19,840 nt of DNA from Gammaproteobacteria bacterium (GTDB taxonomy: Bacteria > Pseudomonadota > Gammaproteobacteria > UBA11654). The stretch is taken from positions 1 through 19,840 of the forward strand of contig JABHDX010000151.1 in NCBI GenBank assembly GCA_018672815.1, read 5' to 3'. Below the pieces are notes generated by a model. The model was not told where the DNA came from, made no database searches, and saw only the letters and a list, made by a program, of their open reading frames with translations. Positions 15,367 to 19,840 of the stretch are shown in pieces. The position numbers and the translations under genes were made by a program. Position 1 is the stretch's first letter. Each line of letters opens with the position of its first letter.

Positions 15367-16665
15367 CTAGAGAGCCTTAGCAGCTGCTCTAAATCCTTTT
15401 TCAAGATCTTCAATTAAGTCATCAGCAGATTCAATACCAATCGACAAACGAATCAAACCTTCGGATATCCCTGCTGCTTCAAGATCTTCTACTGACATTC
15501 TTTGATGTGTTGTACTGGCTGGATGAATAACTAACGATTTGGAATCACCAATGTTAGCTAGATTGGAAAATAAATCCAAACGATCAATAAAAATTTGCCC
15601 AACCTTTCTGCCTCCTTTGATGCCAAAACTGAAAACGGCTGTTGATCCTTTGGGTAGAAGAGTTTTTGCTAACTCATGATTTGGATGATCCTCAAGATCA
15701 GGATGACTCACCCACTCCACTACCTCATGATTTTTCAGATACGCTACAACTTTTTTCGTATTACTAATGTGCTTATCCATTCTTACAGAAAGTGTTTCGG
15801 TACCATTTAGAACCAAAAAGGAAGAGTTAGGAGCTAGACAGGCTCCAAAATCCCGAGCAGCCTCATTTCTAACTCTTGCAATATAGGCAGCAGGTCCAAA
15901 TTCCTCAACAAAAGACAAGTTATGAAACCCTGCATATTTCTCGGTCATTTGAGGAAACTTATCCGTTGATTCCCAATCAAAGGTACCCCCATCAACAATC
16001 AAGCCTGCCATTACTGTGCCATGACCACTGAGAAATTTAGTGGCTGAATGAACGACAATATCAGCACCTAAATCAAAGGGCCGAATCAAATAAGGAGTTG
16101 TTGTTGTTGAATCCACTATTAGGGGTATGTGATGCTCATGAGCAATCTCAGCTACTTTTGGAATATCCAGCACTTCTGTTCTTGGATTGGCAACCGTTTC
16201 TCCAAAAATCAGTCTTGTTTCTGGTTTGATTGCATTACGAAAAGCTTCGATATCATTAGGGTCTACAAACGTTGTATTGATCCCAAAACGTGGCAAAGTA
16301 TATTCCATTAAATTATGAGTTCCACCATAGAGTGCGTGCGAGGATACAATATGTCCTCCTTGATCTACTAGAGTAGCAATGGCATTAAAGACAGCCGCTT
16401 GACCACTGGATGTTGCCACAGCACCAACGCCACCTTCAAGTGCAGAAATCCTCTCTTCTAAGACCGCATTAGTTGGATTGGAGATTCTTGAATACACATG
16501 ACCGCCACGCTCAATGTTAAACATGGCTGCACCGGCATCAGAGTCTCTAAAAACAAACGAAGCACTCTGGTAAATAGGAACTGCTCTTGCACCAGTTTCC
16601 TTATCCGGTCTTTGCCCAGCATGATTGGACAATGTATCAAAATCAAATGTTTTTACTTTAGCCAT
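15367..16665 (-). CDS. metY: O-acetylhomoserine sulfhydrylase (aminocarboxypropyltransferase)
   Basis: The 432-residue PLP enzyme of the Cys/Met metabolism family joins O-acetylhomoserine with sulfide to give homocysteine, or with methanethiol to give methionine. Signature residues are visible: YSRISNPT (58-65) binding phosphate of a neighbouring subunit's PLP, SSGQAA (86-91), Asp185 in IVDSTT contacting the PLP ring nitrogen, and the Schiff-base Lys210 in HSATKFLSGHG. The C-terminus has the SLVIHPASTTH block and EDLIEDLEKGF typical of the family. Length fits MetY (about 430) rather than the shorter MetB/MetZ. AGGTTGAG precedes the ATG. It sits 19 bp after the kinase gene and 20 bp before the hydrolase, inside one minus-strand operon with metA. 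Confidence 0.95.
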   Translation of the reverse strand: MAKVKTFDFDTLSNHAGQRPDKETGARAVPIYQSASFVFRDSDAGAAMFNIERGGHVYSRISNPTNAVLEERISALEGGVGAVATSSGQAAVFNAIATLVDQGGHIVSSHALYGGTHNLMEYTLPRFGINTTFVDPNDIEAFRNAIKPETRLIFGETVANPRTEVLDIPKVAEIAHEHHIPLIVDSTTTTPYLIRPFDLGADIVVHSATKFLSGHGTVMAGLIVDGGTFDWESTDKFPQMTEKYAGFHNLSFVEEFGPAAYIARVRNEAARDFGACLAPNSSFLVLNGTETLSVRMDKHISNTKKVVAYLKNHEVVEWVSHPDLEDHPNHELAKTLLPKGSTAVFSFGIKGGRKVGQIFIDRLDLFSNLANIGDSKSLVIHPASTTHQRMSVEDLEAAGISEGLIRLSIGIESADDLIEDLEKGFRAAAKAL

Positions 16666-16684
16666 AAATTCTCAACCTATTTTT

Positions 16685-17503
16685 TCAAGACAAACGTTTT
16701 TCTAAATCGTTCATCCATGATTTTTCATTGTCTGATATTGTATCGTATTTCTGTAAAATCATAAGCCAAAACATATTAATATATTGTGACATGAGTTGCC
16801 AAGACTGCAGTAGTTTGTGATCAATAGGAGCTAATCCTTGCTCATAATGAGACAAAAATAGTTCAACTTCACCCTCATTCAAATTATGAAACTCGATCAC
16901 TGTAGACAAGTCAAAATAGGGATTATTTAAAGACGAATACTCCCAATCTAGAATTTTTAGGCTGTTCGAAATCAAAACATTCGTATGATTAAGATCATTA
17001 TGACAAAAACATAAACTTTGTTGATCTTGATTCAATTCCCTGAATAGATCAAAACCTCGACTAAGGATTTTAGAAGTCCTTAAATCTCTCAACTCCGCTT
17101 GATAGTTTAGAATGAAATCATTGAACTGAGTCAACTCAATAGACGGTTTTAATTGATGAATGGATCGCATTGCTTCTGCCAATAGCTTTAAATAATCAGC
17201 CTGTCGAATCGACTGTTGTGTTAAAAGCTGGCCTTCAATTAATCGTGTGATGAGTAATCCACCCTTTGGTTTGGAGTACAGTATCTCAGGGGCATAGTCT
17301 TGATCCTGAATCAATTGTAGTATTTCTGTCTCTTGAATTCGATTTAGATTGAAGTGCTGTCTTAGTGATTTATCAATCCGAATTATGCCTGGGTCACCCT
17401 TGAAGAAACAAGAATATATTTGTGAAACAGGTCCATCTTTAATTAAAGAACCAATTTCAATTAACCCTTCAATGGGTTTAAGTTTGTATAAATTATCAGA
17501 CAT
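16685..17503 (-). CDS. APH/choline-kinase-type phosphotransferase, probable thiamine kinase
   Basis: The 272-residue protein has the aminoglycoside phosphotransferase/choline kinase fold. The catalytic loop CHNDLNHTN (167-175) gives the general-base Asp170 and the metal-binding Asn175, and LDWEYSSLNNPYFDLS (185-200) gives the Mg-binding Asp186. The DWE-Y variant is common to choline, ethanolamine and thiamine kinases. Its gene overlaps the end of the PnuC-type gene by eight bases and follows a TonB-dependent receptor. That context makes ThiK-like phosphorylation of imported thiamine the best guess, trapping it as thiamine phosphate on the way to TPP. Choline or another vitamin is possible. 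The glycine-rich loop is degenerate, as is usual in this family. Confidence 0.8.
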   Translation of the reverse strand: MSDNLYKLKPIEGLIEIGSLIKDGPVSQIYSCFFKGDPGIIRIDKSLRQHFNLNRIQETEILQLIQDQDYAPEILYSKPKGGLLITRLIEGQLLTQQSIRQADYLKLLAEAMRSIHQLKPSIELTQFNDFILNYQAELRDLRTSKILSRGFDLFRELNQDQQSLCFCHNDLNHTNVLISNSLKILDWEYSSLNNPYFDLSTVIEFHNLNEGEVELFLSHYEQGLAPIDHKLLQSWQLMSQYINMFWLMILQKYDTISDNEKSWMNDLEKRLS

Positions 17504-18077
17504 CTCTTAATCGAGCCTGATTCCAAGATCGATAGCCTATGACAATAATAAAAAGATAGAAAAAGAATAGAAAAGCAGTTAAGTAAAGCTCTCTTGAAGC
17601 AAAAAGAAAAACAGATATTAAATCAATAGCAAACCAATAGAGCCAATTTTCTAAAACTTTTTTAGCAACCATATAAGTTGCCATTATGGCACCCCAAGTT
17701 GTCAGAGCATCCCAAAATGGAAGGAGCGCTTGGGTAAACTGGTCCAATAAATAGCCTGAAGCAATGGTTAGAAATAAGATCAGAAGAATTGAAAAACAAT
17801 GCTGAATCGGAGTCCATGTAAACACTTCAAAAACTGTATCTGATTTGGATTGCTTCCATTGGGACCAACCATAAATACCCATAACGATATAAAAGACTTG
17901 CAAACCTGACTCCATATAAAGTCCTACGCTATACATGATGTAGCAATAAAGACAAGAACTCAGAATCCAAGCTAACCAACACCAAATGTTTTGCTTCACT
18001 GCTAATAGTAAATAGACAATCGCCAAAATCACCGCAATGATCTCGGGTAAGTTTGTTAATAGAGTCTTAAAACTCAT
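17496..18077 (-). CDS. PnuC-family inner membrane transporter (possibly PnuT, thiamine)
   Basis: The 193-residue protein has seven or so hydrophobic segments and the PnuC pattern: an early Glu (E12) and Y22, WCWLAWILSS (32-41), E56-x3-Q60-x2-Y63, YGWSQW (69-74), D123-x-LTTWG, and ENWLYWFAIDLISV (143-156). PnuC proteins carry unphosphorylated vitamins by facilitated diffusion: nicotinamide riboside (PnuC), riboflavin (PnuX) or thiamine (PnuT). The directly adjoining ThiK-like kinase gene and upstream TonB-dependent receptor, without NadR, favour thiamine. It starts 11 bases before the receptor stop codon and ends eight bases inside the kinase gene, so all three are translationally coupled. Family assignment is firm; the substrate is from context. 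Confidence 0.88.
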   Translation of the reverse strand: MSFKTLLTNLPEIIAVILAIVYLLLAVKQNIWCWLAWILSSCLYCYIMYSVGLYMESGLQVFYIVMGIYGWSQWKQSKSDTVFEVFTWTPIQHCFSILLILFLTIASGYLLDQFTQALLPFWDALTTWGAIMATYMVAKKVLENWLYWFAIDLISVFLFASRELYLTAFLFFFYLFIIVIGYRSWNQARLRDV

Positions 18078-19840
18078 ATCGGACTATGACGCCCATGTGC
18101 CTCGGATCACCTTGTCGTTGAAATAGAGTTGCTGGAAAACTGGGAGGTTCATTACCAAAATAAAAACCTCGAACAGAATAATATCGATCAAAGATATTTC
18201 TTGCCCAGAATTCATAGCTCCATTGATCTTGTTGATAGCCAATAACAAGATTAGTTAAAGCGTAAGATTTGGATTTATTGTTATGGGAATCCGAATAATA
18301 GAATCCGCTTTTTCCAGTAACATCAAGGGAAGCATAGATCTGCTTCGTTGGTTTCCATTTCACACCCACTGCATAAGTGGTTCGAGGAGCATGCGCTTGA
18401 TCTCTTCCCTCCAAATCACTCTGGGAGCCGTATTTCGTGACCTTGGTTCGCAACAAGCCTAGGGATGCAAAAAGATTAAAATTATCATCAAGAATTGCGG
18501 TCCAATTCATTTCAAGACCATAGTTCTCACCGGCTGCCGCATTTTGAGTTAAGAACAAAAAAGTATTGGGATCATTAGGATCGACTTGGGTAGAAGACAA
18601 GATCTGTTGATTGTCTCGATCGGAATAAAAAAACACAGTATCCAAACTCATATTAGACTCAGGATAACGAATATTCATTCCCATTTCATAATTCCAAAGA
18701 TATTCAGGATCGTACATTAAATTGGCATCCGATGTGATTCCCTGCAATCCTGTGCCTAAATTAAATCCACCAGATTTATAACCCCGACTGACACTCACAT
18801 AGATATTGCTATACTCACTCCATTCATTCAATAAAGAGAGTTTACCACCCAGCATTTGGTCCTCAGGTGCGAATACCTCACCATATGTATCATTATAATT
18901 CGCTTGCCAGTCTTCCCAACGCAAACCAAAACTTAGGGTTGTTGAGGATGAGATTAAATAATCAAAGCTAGCAAAAAAAGCAGTATTTTCTGAATCGTAA
19001 TTATTCGTAGAAGCAGAGTCTGCTACATAGGGAGAGCGACTGCTGAAAGGATTGCTATAGAGTCCAAGATCCATAGAATCATTTTGCTCATCCAATCTCA
19101 GATAGTACATTCCCAACACCCATTCCAATCGGTTGCCTAAATTGTAATCAGCTGGATTGGATAGCCATCTAAATTCTTGATTAAACGATCGTCTGGACCT
19201 TTTGGTTTCAGAGAAAAAATCATAAATGTAAGGTGCGCTAGACTCTGGATTACTCCAATCGGCATCATAACTGACTGTAATATCAGAATCGGTTGTACTG
19301 CTCAGACTTTCAAAACGATAGTCATCAGCCACATGTTTGATCTTTAAACCCAAGGCATTAGTATCTTGAGAATCCACACCGGGTTTATCCGATAAAGTAT
19401 TCAAACTGCCATCGATGGTCCACATATCAGAACTGGCATCCGCATCAACATTGAGTATAAGAAGATCCACAATCGTCTTGTCATTGGCTTGCCAATTAAT
19501 CTTTAATCGTCCTGTGAATTCATCCTTGCCAGTTGTATCATTTCTCTTTAAATACAAATTGTCTCTAAATCCATCACTGTCATCTTGCCTTAATGAAAAA
19601 CGGTATTTCACTGCTGAATTGCCTTGCATTGGTCCGCCCATAGCAAAACCAATACTTGCAATGCCATCCGAACCAACATTGAGTTCGGTCAATCCTTCCA
19701 GTGTTTCGGTCGGTTCTTTGGATCGAATATAAATCATCCCAGCCAATGCATTGGCTCCCATTCTTGATCCTTGGGGACCACGATGCACCTCAACCTGTTC
19801 CAAATCAAAACTGGTGGCGATGCCGCCTTGTCCTGAGAAA
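18067..19840 (-). CDS. TonB-dependent outer membrane receptor, N-terminus beyond window edge
   Basis: The frame is open to the right edge, so the true start, signal peptide and TonB box lie outside. The visible 590 or so residues begin within the plug (FSGQGGIATSFDLEQVEVH, then RGPQGSRMGANALAGMIYI) and continue through a beta-barrel that ends in VIVRYEF with the terminal Phe. A TTG at 19803-19801 is an ordinary Leu codon here and should not be taken as the start. The ligand is not encoded in any recognisable motif; position in front of PnuC and a ThiK-like kinase suggests thiamine or a related vitamin. It is the first gene visible in a six-gene minus operon. Any promoter, B12/TPP riboswitch or regulator would lie to the right of this window. 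Confidence 0.92.
   Translation of the reverse strand, partial: FSGQGGIATSFDLEQVEVHRGPQGSRMGANALAGMIYIRSKEPTETLEGLTELNVGSDGIASIGFAMGGPMQGNSAVKYRFSLRQDDSDGFRDNLYLKRNDTTGKDEFTGRLKINWQANDKTIVDLLILNVDADASSDMWTIDGSLNTLSDKPGVDSQDTNALGLKIKHVADDYRFESLSSTTDSDITVSYDADWSNPESSAPYIYDFFSETKRSRRSFNQEFRWLSNPADYNLGNRLEWVLGMYYLRLDEQNDSMDLGLYSNPFSSRSPYVADSASTNNYDSENTAFFASFDYLISSSTTLSFGLRWEDWQANYNDTYGEVFAPEDQMLGGKLSLLNEWSEYSNIYVSVSRGYKSGGFNLGTGLQGITSDANLMYDPEYLWNYEMGMNIRYPESNMSLDTVFFYSDRDNQQILSSTQVDPNDPNTFLFLTQNAAAGENYGLEMNWTAILDDNFNLFASLGLLRTKVTKYGSQSDLEGRDQAHAPRTTYAVGVKWKPTKQIYASLDVTGKSGFYYSDSHNNKSKSYALTNLVIGYQQDQWSYEFWARNIFDRYYSVRGFYFGNEPPSFPATLFQRQGDPRHMGVIVRYEF

Noticed and set aside
19801..19803. TTG as the start codon of the right-hand TonB-dependent receptor
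   Set aside because: It falls in the middle of the plug domain and the frame stays open to the window edge, so the gene is cut off there.

Overview
The window is AT-rich, densely packed bacterial DNA. By content it looks like a marine gammaproteobacterium with a streamlined genome, possibly SAR86- or OMG-like. This is inference from a glutaminyl-tRNA synthetase very close to the E. coli type, a YhhQ-type transporter, two TonB-dependent receptors, short intergenic gaps and low GC. I see no rRNA, tRNA, CRISPR array, insertion sequence or phage gene, and no stretch over 300 bases lacks a gene.

Left part (1-3060): a membrane protein of unknown function runs off the left edge on the minus strand. 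It is divergent from a queuosine-precursor transporter (yhhQ family, plus). Four small minus-strand genes follow: a DUF4396 membrane protein, a 77-aa Cys-rich putative lipoprotein coupled to an isoprenylcysteine/phospholipid methyltransferase-like protein, and a one-domain RRM RNA-binding protein with its own terminator. A long inverted repeat lies between the RRM gene and the methyltransferase gene, against a perfect TATAAT box.

Middle (3130-11887): this looks like an accessory uptake and catabolism region. It holds an alpha/beta hydrolase with an unusual GHHTG elbow (minus), then a divergent two-gene operon of an FAD-dependent oxidase and a metal-dependent cyclic amidohydrolase of the hydantoinase/dihydropyrimidinase superfamily. 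That operon has a good sigma70-type promoter whose -10 box is framed by a perfect 7-9-7 palindrome. A strong bidirectional terminator separates it from a convergent 820-aa TonB-dependent receptor. Divergent from the receptor are an MFS transporter and an SDR resembling chlorophyll b reductases (NYC1/NOL), the latter overlapping glnS by 4 bp. A plausible reading is outer-membrane uptake, inner-membrane transport, oxidation, ring opening and hydrolysis of an unidentified cyclic amide-type compound. The substrate cannot be read from sequence.

Right part (13545-19840, all minus): six closely spaced genes form an apparent operon. It comprises a TonB-dependent receptor (5' end outside the window), a PnuC-family transporter, an APH/ThiK-type kinase, MetY, an alpha/beta hydrolase and a MetA-family homoserine O-acyltransferase. 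Receptor, PnuC and kinase overlap one another and fit a vitamin salvage module, most likely thiamine: outer-membrane import, inner-membrane passage and trapping by phosphorylation. MetA and MetY together would make homocysteine from homoserine. metA and glnS converge and share the bases TTAA at their stop codons.

Several start codons were moved to internal ATGs with proper ribosome binding sites; the reasons are given per gene.
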